DNA of 64,000 nt from Mikania micrantha. Lineage: Eukaryota; Streptophyta; Magnoliopsida; Asterales; Asteraceae. This document shows positions 33,426 through 44,290 of the stretch, piece by piece. Numbering within the stretch: the stretch's first letter is position 1; each line of letters begins with the position of its first letter. Below the pieces are notes generated by a model. That model was not told the DNA's origin. It searched no databases and saw only the letters and a list, made by a program, of their open reading frames with translations. The position numbers were made by a program, and so were the translations under genes. The stretch is from positions 90,858,137-90,922,136 of the forward strand of contig CM018692.1 of assembly GCA_009363875.1 (NCBI GenBank), given 5' to 3'.

Positions 33426-33737
33426 ATTATACCCTTGTCTATATTTGGTGATAGAATCCTATACTACTAACAATCCCAAATCAAATCATATCATCATAAT
33501 TCAATTGCAATAAACTCTCTGGTTCTGTCTAGTTATTTTCCAAACTAGATTTCCCATGGTTTGTGCTCATAATTATATGTTCTCAATATGTATACCAATG
33601 ATAATAACATCCAATAATTCATAGTAATCATCAATTATAAAATCAGGCTTTATCAATACAATTAAACATGTACAGACAATACCCAAAATACAGTGATGTT
33701 ACAGTCTCCCCTAGTTGAGGGAATTTCATCCCGAAAT

Positions 33738-34370
33738 TCAACTTGGAGTGACTGCAGTAAATAAGTGTGGATACTTACGCTTCATCTGATCTTCTCGTTT
33801 CCAGGTGAATTCTGGACCATGCTTTGACTCCCATCGTACTTTGACAATTGGAATTCTACTGCGTTTGAGCTTTTTAACTTCATGGTCCATTATCTCGACT
33901 GGTTTTTCAACGAAGTGCGTGGTATCATCGACGCGAATGTCATCGAGTGGTACCTGAAGATCCTGATCAGCTAAGCATTTTCTTAAATTGGACACGTGAA
34001 AAGTCGGGTGTACATACCATGGAGCAAGCTTACCCTTCTTCCCAAATCGTATGACTCCTTTCCAAGGTGATACTTTGAGTAATACAAAATCATCAACTTC
34101 AAACTCTAAAGGTTTCCGTCATTTATCCGTGTAACTCTTCTGTCAACTGCGAGCAGCTAACAAATTGTCGCGAATATGGTGAATCTTGTCAGTCGTTTCT
34201 TGAATAATCTCAGGACCAGTGATATGCGATTCGCCAACCTCGGTCCAACAAATAGGTGACCGACATTTTCTACCATAAAGAGCTTCAAATGGAGCCATAC
34301 CAATGCTCGCGTGATAACTGTTGTTATACGAGAATTCGACTAATGGTAGATAGGCTATCCCAGTTGCCAC
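33738..34370 (-). pseudogene. pol: E2 integrase C-terminal part with chromodomain-like end
   Basis: Two pieces in one frame, 34370-34143 and 33995-33738, separated by stops. The first has PLVEFSYNNSYHASIGMAPF and EALYGRKCRSPICW; the second has DHEVKKLKRSRIPIVKVRW and a W.REDQM..KYPHLF-type end. It equals the end of E1 pol. The conserved TTTCATCCCGAAATTCA block and the polypurine tract follow at 33704-33745. Confidence 0.85.
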
Positions 34371-34440
34371 CGAAATCGATGGTACAAGCTCTTAGCATAT
34401 CTTCTAATGTCTGAATCGCTCGCTTCGTCTATCCATCCGT

Positions 34441-35979
34441 TTAAGGATGATAAGTAGTGCTAAGATCCAATCTTGATCTAAAACCTTCATGAAGCGATTC
34501 CCAAAATTGTGTCGTGAAACGAGTATCATGATCCGATATTATGCTTACGGGAATTCCGTGTTGGCTAACGATCTCATCAACGTAGATACGAGCTAATTTC
34601 CGCACAGGGTACGTCTTGCGTATCGGTAAGAAATGAGCCGACTTGGTTAATCGATCTATTATCACCCAAATACTATCATTACCACTTGTGGTTCGTGAGA
34701 GTTTAGTGATAAAATCCATGGATATGTTCTCCCACTTCCACATGGGTATTTCTGGTTGTACTAACAATCCCGAAGGTCGCTGATGCTCAGCTTTAACTTT
34801 TGCACAGTTAAGGAATTTGGCCACATACTCAGCAATATCCTTCTTCATTCCAGGCCACCAGTATAAGACTCTGAGGTCTTGATGCATCTTGTCAGCACCC
34901 GGATGGATTGAGTAACGAGACTTATGAGCTTCATCCAAAATCATCATCCTAAGATCATCCCTGTTCGGTATCCACAACCGATTCAAATAATACATCAAAT
35001 CATCATCCTTAGTTTCCAATTGTAATTCGGCCTCGCAAGGAATCTCAACTTGTAGGCTACCTTGAGCCAAGGAGTGTTGTTGGGCTATGAGAACATCATT
35101 ATGGAGATTAGTGTGCACTCGGACACTATGGATTTGAACATGACTTTTGCGACTAAGCGCATCTGCTACTACATTCGCTTTGCCCGGATGGTAGCGAATT
35201 TCACAGTCATAATCATTCAACAGTTGAACCCATCTCCGTTGCCTCATATTAAGTTCCTTCTGATTAAGTATGTGTTGCAAACACTTGTGATCAGTAAAGA
35301 CGACACACTTTGTGCCATAAAGATAATGTCTCCATATCTTCAAAGCGAACACGACTGCACCAAGTTCTAAATCGTGTGTAGTGTAATTCTTCTCGTGAAT
35401 TTTCAACTGTCTCGATGCATATGCCACAACCTTTCCCCGTTGCATGAGAACACAACCGAGACCTAGGTTGGATGCATCACAGTAAACCACAAAGTCATCA
35501 TTTCCATCAGGCAGTGTCAAGACAGGAGCATCACAAAGTTTCTGCTTTAAAGTCTGAAACGCCTCTTCTTATTTTGGTCCTCACTCATAAAGCCTATTCT
35601 TTTGTGTTAAAGAAGTGAGAGGGACAACAATCCTGGAGAAGTTCGAAATAAACCGCCGATAGTAACCGGCAAGTCCAAGAAAAGATCGAATCTCCGTTGG
35701 TGTCTTCGGTGTACTCCAATTCTTCACCGCTTCAATCATCGCTGGATCCACATGAACACCCTTTTCATTGACTATGTGTCCCAAGAATTGAACTTCCTTA
35801 AGCCAGAATTCACACTTGGAGAATTTGGCATGCAGTTGTTCTTCTCTTAGGATCTCCGAAACCAACTTAAGCTGTTGCTCGTGCTCTTCTTTGCTCTTGG
35901 AGTATATCAAAATATCATCTATGAACACAATCACAAATTTATCCAAGTATGGCCTGCAAACACGGTTCACGAGATCCAT
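34441..35979 (-). pseudogene. pol: E2 pol: RT thumb, RNase H, integrase core
   Basis: 35979-35581 has the RT active site (VFIDDILIYS), FLGHIVNEKGVHVDP and GLAGYYRRFIS. A stop at 35581-35583 interrupts the frame, which resumes by 35520 with RNase H (VYCDASNLGLGCVL, FTDHKCLQHIL, HPGKANVVADALSRK). Integrase zinc region (HKSRYSIH, CAKV with the first Cys changed to FLNC) and core aspartates (SMDFITKL, SDHDTRF) follow. The frame ends at 34441, just before the glutamate region. Confidence 0.88.
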
Positions 35980-36440
35980 GAAAACGCTGGTGCATTGGTA
36001 AGGCCGAAGGGCATTACCAGAAATTCATAATGGCCATATCTTGTTCTGAAAGCTGTCTTGGGAATATCATCTTCATGTACACGAAGCTGATGATACCCAG
36101 ACCTAAGATCGATTTTTAAAAACCATGCCGAGCCTTGAAGTTGATCGAAAAGATCATCGATGCGCGGCAGAGGATATCGATTCTTAATGGTCAGTTTGTT
36201 AAACTCGCGGTAATCTATGCACATTCGGAATGACCCGTCCTTCTTAACAAACAGAACCGGTGCACCCCATGGCGAATGGCTCGGGCGAATGAATCCTTTC
36301 TCAGATAGTTCTTGTAGTTGGCTCGCCAATTCTTGAAACTCTGAAGGCGCCAGTATGTAAGGAGCTTTGGTGACTGGGTTCGTACCAGGTACTAAGTCAA
36401 TTCGAAATTCAACTTGACGTTCTGGTGTAAGACCCGGCAA
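35967..36440 (-). pseudogene. pol: E2 RT N-terminal part
   Basis: Holds PYILAPSEFQELASQLQEL, FIRPSHSPWGAPVLF, DYREFNKLTIKNRYPLPRID, IDLRSGYHQLRV and PFGLTNAPAF. It then loses phase at about 35970 relative to the next piece, and at about 36420 relative to the protease piece. Confidence 0.88.
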
Positions 36441-37272
36441 GTCGTCTAGAAATACTTCTAGGAAAATCTCTTATCACAGGAACGTCTTCAATGCTCCTTC
36501 CTTTGTCCTTTTTCTCCACAATGTGTGCTAAAAATGCTATACATTTCTTCCTTATGTACTTGTGTGCTTTAGTGCACGACATTAACTTAATACCTTTACT
36601 AGAAGTTTCCCCAAAAACTCTTAAAGTTTCACCCGAAGGTAAGGGAATACGAATATATTTTTCGTGACAAATAATTTCCGCTTTGTGGGTGGCTAACCAA
36701 TCTATGCCTATGATAACATCAAAGCTACCAAGTTGCATAGGTATAAGATCAATTGGGAAAACGTGATCATTTAAGTTCACAATACATCCAATAATAACAG
36801 TGTCAATATCAGTAGTATTACCATCATCCACCTTCATGTTAAACGGTTTGTCTATCTTAGTATGTGTTATTATAAGCATATATTCAAAGTAATGTGAAAC
36901 AAAACTCCTATCAGCACCGGAATCAAATAAGACTGATGCATAGGAATTATTAATCAGAAATGTACCATTAACAACATCTTGGTTGGCTTGAGCTGCTGGA
37001 GCATTCAGTTGAAAATTCCTGCCTCTCGCCATCCTTTGATTGTTTCCCGTCAGTCTTGGGCACTGATTTCTGAAATGACCCACATCACCGCACTCATAAC
37101 AGGCTCTTGCCTGTGCAGGTACTTGGCGAATGGGTACAACTTGAATTGGTTGTGCATGTGGAGCTGGCAGTGCAAGTGGTGCAGGTTGCATCCTTTGTGC
37201 TTGCGGTGCACTCCGACAGACATTAGTAAAATGACCATACTTGTCACAGTTGTTGCAGACACGACATGGCAA
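36409..37272 (-). pseudogene. pol: E2 gag-pol: zinc knuckles and protease
   Basis: Shows CNNCDKYGHFTNVC and CYECGDVGHFRNQC knuckles, then the aspartic protease FDSGADRSF with IIGIDWL. The protease motif is DSGA where E1 has DTGA; both variants occur in active enzymes. It is joined to gag by a region with a phase change near 37320. Confidence 0.87.
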
Positions 37273-37445
37273 GTTAGGTGTGTGATGATATCTGCAAACA
37301 TTACATTGAGGAATGGCCCCAACATTATTGCTGATTGTTGAGTAGTCTTTGCAGCAGGAGTAGTAACAACGAAATTCCTGGTCTTTCGCTTCCTGTTGCT
37401 GCCTTTTGACGAGCTGCCTTGTTCAGTTTTGACTTCAGTTGAAGC

Positions 37446-38206
37446 CTACTTTGCAGCTGGCTTTGTGTCAGTCTTTTTAGATGCCTTTCGTGTGAGTGTT
37501 CCAGCCTTCACGTGGTTATCAGTCAATGTTGCCGACAGGCGGATTGCAGCTTCCAGTGTGGTAGGGTTGCTACCAAAGACTGTGTCTTGTATATGCATAG
37601 GTAGACCGCCTATGTACTTCTCAATTGCTCTCTCAAGTGGTGTCACCAGATGAGGTACCAGTAGACTCAGCTCATGAAAGCGGGAATTGTAGATTACATT
37701 CTCACCGTTGTCTTGCTTGAGTTCCCAGAACTCAGCTTCCAGTTTCCTCATCTCACTGCGAAGACAGAATTTTGTGGTCATAAGAGTTTTGACCTCAGTC
37801 CAAGTCAGTGCTAGGCTGGATCAACTCCCCTAGTTTTCTTTTCGCCATTCCACCAAGTTAGTGCTCTCTTTTGGAAAACACTGGTGGCATAGCGCACCTT
37901 CAAGTTTTCAGGACAGTCACTGTTGATGAAGGTGTTCTCGATACTCTCAAACCACTGCAACAGACCAGTGGCTCCCTCAGAACCTGTGAATTTTAGCGGA
38001 TTACAGGAGTTAAAGTGCTTAAATGTGCAAACTGGTGGGTTTGCACCACCCCTGTTTTGGTTGAGAGTTTGGTTGGCTTGATTCAGTTGAGTCACCAACC
38101 CGGAGATAAGGTTTGCTAACTCTTGAAAGCCAGTATTGGCATTACTATTGTTAGCTTCTCCGTCATGTGGGTTTGTAGTATCATCGTTGTGACGGCGCGG
38201 CGGCAT
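37446..38206 (-). pseudogene. gag: E2 gag
   Basis: Starts MPPRRHNDD at 38206. The capsid block FTGSEGATGLLQWFESIE and LTWWN run to a phase change at about 37805. The second piece 37781-37446 continues (TTKFCLRSEM, RFHELSLLVPHLVTP, KYIGGLP) to a TAG at 37446-37448. Same order as E1 gag. Confidence 0.87.
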
Positions 38207-38463
38207 GTTCTGAGTATGCTAGAAACATGTTACTACCGTTTACAACGTAAGTCATACAAACTATGGTCAAATGAGTTCATTACAACAGTTAGGATTACTT
38301 ATAGGAACTATATTTTTCTCCTAACTATCATTAAACCCATAGTAAAGTAATAATCTCCTAATATTATACTAAAGCATACTAATTGGTCATATCTAATACT
38401 AACTAAGTATTCCTAAGTTTCAAACATTTCCCCACCCTATACTAACACTGACAACCTCCCGAT

Positions 38464-38548
38464 GTAGTGCAACAAGCTTATATATAGGGCATACGTAGAC
38501 TTGACCGCAGTCGCATCATCCGCCGTCCCACCACCGTTGCAATGCACC
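38464..38548 (-). repeat. TATA-hairpin module 1 of E2 leader
   Basis: Sense arms GTGCATTGCAAC / GTTGCACTAC enclose GGTGGTGGGACGGCGG and CGTATGCCCTATATATAAGC. The core is almost the same as in E1, while the arms are wholly different yet still pair. Confidence 0.8.
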
Positions 38549-39085
38549 ACGATTATGCCATTGTTATAATTTAGGGTATACATATGTTTCTTAAAATTCC
38601 ACTTCACAGCCTTATCCTATGGAGGATAATTATGAGTGAAGTGCTTTCCATTACTCCAGACATCTAGGTTCGCCTAATGTCTAAGTTCACCTTATCACTA
38701 GGTTCACCTATTTTCTAAGTTCACATATTGTCTAAGTTCACCTGACATTTAAGCTCTCCTAATGTCTAAGTTTACTATATGTTCACCTCATTACCAAGCG
38801 TTCATACCATCACTAAGTGTTAGTATCATCACTATGCGTTCATATTGTCACTAAATGTCCATCTCAGCACTAAACGTTCATTTCGTCACTAAGTGTTCAT
38901 ATCATTCATTGAGTCTATTCACCCAACGTGTCAAGTAAGCGTGTTCATAAGTGAGTATATATTTGTCCATCCAATGAGATTATCAAATAAGTCAATCCAA
39001 ACCAAATTCAACCAACATTCCATCAATCTCAACTTTACAACAAATCCTAGTAATATCCTAAGTTTCCTGACACTGACAGACCCCC

Positions 39086-39176
39086 AATATACTACAAATG
39101 GTATATGTATAGGGTATACGTAGGAGTAGGTCGCAACCTCCCCAGCCGCCGTCCCACCACCTTTTTAGTATACTAC
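39086..39176 (-). repeat. TATA-hairpin module 2 of E2 leader
   Basis: Sense arms GTAGTATACTAAAAAGG / CCATTTGTAGTATATT enclose GGTGGTGGGACGGCGG and CGTATACCCTATACATATAC. The arms differ again in sequence and still pair. Confidence 0.8.
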
Positions 39177-39295
39177 GAGTGTGTCCTTGTCTGGTGATCA
39201 AAGATCAAACAAGTAATTCCTAAGCAAATAATTTCCTAGACAAGTATTTTCCCAAACAGGTAGTTCCCTTATTCCTCAATACTGACATCCACCCG

Positions 39296-39383
39296 ATGTA
39301 CTATAAATGGTATATGTATAGGGCATATGTAGAATTCAGTCGCAACTGCTTCAGCCACCAGTCCACCACCTTTACAATACACC
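39296..39383 (-). repeat. TATA-hairpin module 3 of E2 leader
   Basis: Sense arms GGTGTATTGTAAAGG / CCATTTATAGTACATC enclose GGTGGTGGAC and CATATGCCCTATACATATAC. It has lost part of the GGGACGGC core. Confidence 0.7.
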
Positions 39384-39559
39384 ACGAGCATGTCCTTATC
39401 GAGTCATCAGGGCACAATCAATCACATATATATTCAGCAAGTAGCATATGTAAATCAGATATATATTAGGAGTTCTAAAAAACATGTAGTAAACACATAA
39501 TCATGAAATCCTGAATATAATAACTAACGTATGAAACAATTCATACTAGGCTATCCTAC

Positions 39560-39607
39560 GGTTATAGACTAGGTCAACCATTTCTAGTAACCTAATTCCC
39601 TATAACC
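39560..39607 (-). other. Post-PBS hairpin, E2
   Basis: Sense GGTTATAG ... CTATAACC with inner TTAGGT / ACCTAG. It lies next to the primer site at 39610-39622, matching the E1 structure at 19058-19108. Confidence 0.72.
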
Positions 39608-39609
39608 CA

Positions 39610-39622
39610 GGTTCTGATACCA
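39610..39622 (-). promoter_or_regulatory. E2 primer binding site
   Basis: Inverted TGGTATCAGAACC, one base from the initiator tRNA-Met consensus, three bases from the 5' LTR boundary at 39626. Confidence 0.88.
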
Positions 39623-41961
39623 ATCTGTAACACCCCGACCGATGGCAGAAACATCGGGATGCCACGAGGGATGTGTAGATTGTTCATCTCGTGGGCATCT
39701 AAATAAATCATCACATATCAATTAAATCAACCAAAGTAATTACACAAAAATCATGTTTATCATGATTTAGTTACATCAATTTACACAAAAGCTTAGCTAA
39801 ATTAACTAAACGCTAGTCTTTAGTAATCTAGTTAATTTTAGCTAAGTCCAAGATCCTAAGTGATGATGTCCAAAATGTGAGACCATCCTTCTCATCCTAC
39901 TTTTCTTCATTCGCTGAAACATGTAGAAAATCAAGTGTCAACTACAAGGTAGTTGTTAAGTAATCATAAGTTTTTATGTTTCAAAAATGTTTATAAAGGT
40001 TTATGGTTTTCAAGAAAATACACATGTGCACCTGTGAGATAATCCACTCTGTAAACACAACCACAAACACAACAATCACATATTTCAAATAATCACAAAT
40101 AATCATCCACATATATTCAACCAATCACAACCAAACACATTCAAATAAATAATCAACATTCACCATATTCATCTCAATATAAGTTACCGCGGAGGACCTC
40201 AGTCAACTCAATCAACGGCGGAATCATCGCGGAGGACCTCAGTCAACTCAACCAACGACATTCCTAATTATGTAAGTGTCAATACATGCACTACGGAGGA
40301 CCGTAGTCAACTCAACCAACAGTGGAATCACTGGGGAGGATCGAAGTCAACTCAGCAACAGTAACTCAATCATTAAGGAGGACCTAAGTTAACTCAACCA
40401 ATAATGACTTATGGATTTATAGTAATCCATGTCAATCAATCAACAATCAATGATAATTTAATAATATGAATATCATATTGATAATCCAGGTGTCACCCAT
40501 ATGTTATCAAAATAATATTAATCTGGTATACATGTTCCACCTCCGAGTTTAAAAACAAAATGATTTAAAAAAGTGGTTATGAGAACTCACCTGAAATCCT
40601 TAGATTCAGTGTTTTTTTGTGGAATACACGCTCACGTATGTGAAATCAAATATACTTCAACAACCTGTATTTAACGCGTGTTTGATATTCATAAGTATCT
40701 ATGTTTGATCATAATTAAGTTCTTCATATTCGTTTGTCCTTTAGTTATTAGGTGTGCGAGTTACTTAGGTTTATCACCTAAGTTGTAATGTTACGCATCA
40801 AGACTTTCTAATTTCATCATAAGAGGATAGATTTAGAACTTATTAGTTTTAATTATCCAATGATGATAACTAATCGTGAACTCTTATGTGTACTCCCCAT
40901 AGATATGTATACTTAAAGGTGATAACCCTAATCATACACATATCTATACATACATAATTGCATACATGCTATTTCAAATTAACTACCATGATTTAAGTTA
41001 TTAAAATCTAATTTAAGGTTAAAGAAATTATACTTAGGTTATTCATATAAAATATTCAAATTATGTAAATTCATAATTTAAAACCTATGTGTATTATCAA
41101 AAAGGTGGTAGTCTTTAAATTATTCATGCATGCATGATCCTTTGTTTATCTATGATTTTATGTACTTGTGTAACCCTTCCCTTGGTTCGTAAACTAAGTT
41201 GGACAACCCTAGGTCCAGCAACACCATGATTCGATAACACTTAGGTTCGATAGACATTGGGTCAGCGAACCTCTTGGCAGCAAACATGGGTTCAGCAAGG
41301 GCATTAGGTTCGACAGCTCATAGGTTCGCACCACCCTATGGTTCGATTATCGCATGGTTCGTTTCCCCTAGGTTCGCTGTTCCTTAGGGTTTGCTAGATC
41401 CTGGTTCGTGGCTTCCATAAGGCTCATAGGGTTCGGTGTTATGGGAGGTTCAGCCATGCCAAGGTTCGTGTCACACCCCGAGCCGGCGGGACGGATCGAG
41501 TTTCCCGTCTGGCGGAAGGTTCCCGGGGCGTGATATCGTAGGTGATAATCATGATGATCAGATTGTTTACATAGCATCAACATTGAGAATAACTAAAGAA
41601 CAATATAACATCAAACTAGGATTACAAAGTTAAATTACAACTGTTAATGTTTGATAATTTAACTAAGTAAACCTATCAAAAGAATCAAATGTTTCCTATC
41701 TTGTATCTGTACAAGATATGAAAAGTGATTCACAACGTTCATCAAAACATGTGCTTTTTAACATCTACTAGGTCCTCTAACTGGGCATCCTAGCATGCAT
41801 TCCTTAGCCTTAGCTTAATCCTGTACGTCACCTGAGAAAGCATGTAAGAAAACAAGGTCAACCCAATGGTTGGTGAGTTCATATAGTTTAGTATTTGAAA
41901 AAAATAGCTTTACAAACCTTTTCGGTAACAACCTTAATCTCTTTAACATCACATGAAATAT

Positions 41962-42290
41962 CCAGATCGGTATGCTTATATATAGGGAACACGAAAGGGT
42001 CGAGCCTACAACCCGCTCATACGCCATCCCACCACATACTAATCCATGTATGACACTGTTGTTAAATACAATTAATTGTTTAACCTACAATCCAATTCCA
42101 TCATAGTTTCAAGCATCCTGTTTAGAAGTTTAAGATATGCACCCAATAGCATTTACAAACCCTTTCGGTAACAACCTTAACCTCATTAACATCACATGTA
42201 ATATCCAGATCGGTATGCTTATATATAGGGCATACGAAAGGGTCGAGCCTACAACCCGCCCAGACGCAATCCCACCAAATACTAATCCAC
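41962..42290 (-). repeat. Duplicated TATA-hairpin modules in solo LTR
   Basis: Modules at 41962-42048 and 42204-42290, part of a 242-bp direct duplication that also includes the TTTCGGTAACAACCTTAA and ACATCACATG blocks. Sense arms GGATTAGTAT / ATACCGATC pair in 8 of 9 inner positions. Confidence 0.75.
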
Positions 42291-42384
42291 ATATGACACT
42301 GTTGTTAATGATAATTAAGCATTTTACCTACACCCAATCCCGTCTCCATTATAGCTTTAAGTATACTGTATGCGGATAATAGCT

Positions 42385-43050
42385 TCACAGAATCGTAGTT
42401 TAGCATTCACGAATCTCATGCATGGGTACAAGCTTTGCTCTAGCATAGTTTAGCATTTACGTAGCCCATGATTAGATACAAGCTTTGCTCTAGCATAGTT
42501 TAGCCATTACATATCTCATGAATTAATTCTAGCTTTGCATTAGCATAGTTTAGCATTTACGTATCTCATATATGTAGATACAAGCCTTGCTCTAGCATAG
42601 TTTAGCATTTACGTATCTCATATATAGACACAAGCTTTGCATTCGCATAGTTTAGCATTCACGTTTCTCATGAATAGATTGGGTTTGGAATTCACGTATC
42701 TCATGCATAGATACAAGCTTTGCATTTAGCATGTAATCATAGCTTATAGCATTTAGCATCTAGTATTGGCATATAGTTCATAGCATTCACATTAGCATAT
42801 AGTTTAGCATGTAGCTTGTAGTATTAGCATTAGCATTAGCATTAGCATTAGCATTAGCATCGAATTGTAGCATGCAATTCATAGCATTAGTATTAGCCTT
42901 TAGTTTGAGCCTATAGCATATAGCATTAGTATTAGCATTAGCATGTAGCATTAGCACTTAGGTTAAAGTCTTAGCTTTTAGCTTTCAGAGTAAGCGTAAC
43001 AAGCATAAGCATTAGTATTAGCATTTTGAATAAGTGTAAAAGCATTTATA
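42385..43050 (-). repeat. ~58-bp repeats and AGCATT microsatellite
   Basis: About five and a half units of CATAGTTTAGCATTTACGTA, TCTCATATAT, AGATACAAGCTTTGC (42385-42720), then many TAGCAT / (AGCATT)n words, purest at about 42820-42860. Non-coding, inside the solo LTR. Confidence 0.82.
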
Positions 43051-43859
43051 AAACATTTCAATACTTGTTAAAATGTATAACATGCTTCTCAGTCCCGAGT
43101 TAAAACAAATTAGTTTGAAAAGGGACAAATGAACTCACCTTGCTGTTGATGTGGTTGACTTAGCCTAAACAAGAATGCACGCGCTCGTTGTTGTACTTGT
43201 TATTGTTTTCACAATCCTGTATTGATTTCATGTTGTTGCAACTTATAAGTATAAGTCGTAGTGATTCGTGTGCGTGTATGTGTTAGCCCTAGAGTTGGCT
43301 AACACTTGTGAGTCTCAGTCTTCATTCAGCCCTTGACCAATGGTCACAGATTTTCCTAACCTTAACTAATTTAAGTTATAGCCTTTCATATAATGTTATG
43401 TGCACTTGTCTTAACCACAATTAATCTTGTAGGTTTAACATAGTTCTTAGAAAACATTTAGGTTTTGCATCAATCTTGCCTATTAACCTTGACATCTTTT
43501 GTTAGCATGTTTGATGAACAAAAATTTATGGTGCATGAGATTCATTAATCAAAGGAAATTTCACCACCTTTGTAGTAAAATCCCATGCGTGGTTATCTAC
43601 CACATGCGGTTGTTAAATCATTAGTTAAGGGAGCCGATCCACATCATTGGCCGAGAATTCTATTGGGCCGAATGTTATGTGAGCTAAACCAATTAATATG
43701 TGGGCCGAGGTAAGGGTTTGGGCCAATTAATTTGGGCCTAACCCAAGTCAGGATGTTTCTTGGGCCAAACGGAGGGGCTTAGGCCCATTGAGGGTTAGCC
43801 GAATGTAATATGGCTCTCCCGGATAGGTGGTCGAATTAGAATAGTTCCACCTCCAAAAT

Positions 43860-44290
43860 TCCAGCGAACCTCTGAAGCTAATTTGTCTAAGATTCGGTCC
43901 TGCCATGGTTCCAGCGAACCTAATGGTTCGTTCAGGTAGGGTTCGGCCCTGGGTTAGGTTCGCAAAGGAGGAAGGTTCGCATGAAGGGGAGGTTCAGCCA
44001 CAGGAGGTTCGCAGCAGCTGGGTTCGTTGGCAGGGGTTGGCGAACCCAAGGTTTTGATGATGACAGGTTCGGCCAATGGTTTGGGTTCGCTGCTCCTACA
44101 CTGGTTCGTAGCTCATGGAGTGGTTCAGCCGTGGAAGGTTCGTGGATGATGGGTTCGTGAGGGGAGCTTAGGCTGCTAGCAGGTTCGCGGCTAACAGGGT
44201 TCGGCCATGATGCTTACAGGTTCGGCCACCTGCTACTCAAACCCAAAAAGGTTCGGCCGATGTCCCTCTCACGAACCACCATATTCATCA
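43860..44290 (-). repeat. GGTTCG tract of solo LTR
   Basis: About 20 GGTTCG/GCGAACC words, spacing 10-35 bases. In sense orientation it is downstream of the TATA box at 44683-44689. Confidence 0.82.

Larger units (their letters stand above)
30103..33703 (-). repeat. E2 3' LTR (3601 bp)
   Basis: On the plus strand runs TGTAACACCCCGACC ... CAGTGATGTTACA. It carries the terminal hairpin CCCGAC/GTCGGG (30111-30135), the hairpin CAACTACAAGGTAGTTG (30419-30435), five or six GGAGGACC repeats (30680-30890), a GGTTCG tract (31670-32170), a TATA box on the minus strand (32562-32568) and two TATA-hairpin modules (33123-33217, 33331-33425). Confidence 0.9.
38207..39609 (-). other. E2 leader between primer site and gag
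   Basis: Non-coding. Holds three TATA-hairpin modules (38464-38548, 39086-39176, 39296-39383). At 38665-38900 there is a field of ~20-base repeats (CTAAGTTCACCTAATGT, then CACTAAGTGTTCATATCAT). No ORF of note. Confidence 0.75.

Noticed and set aside
36979..37341. 120-residue plus-strand ORF over E2 gag-pol
   Set aside because: Antisense to zinc knuckle/protease coding sequence, a shadow frame.
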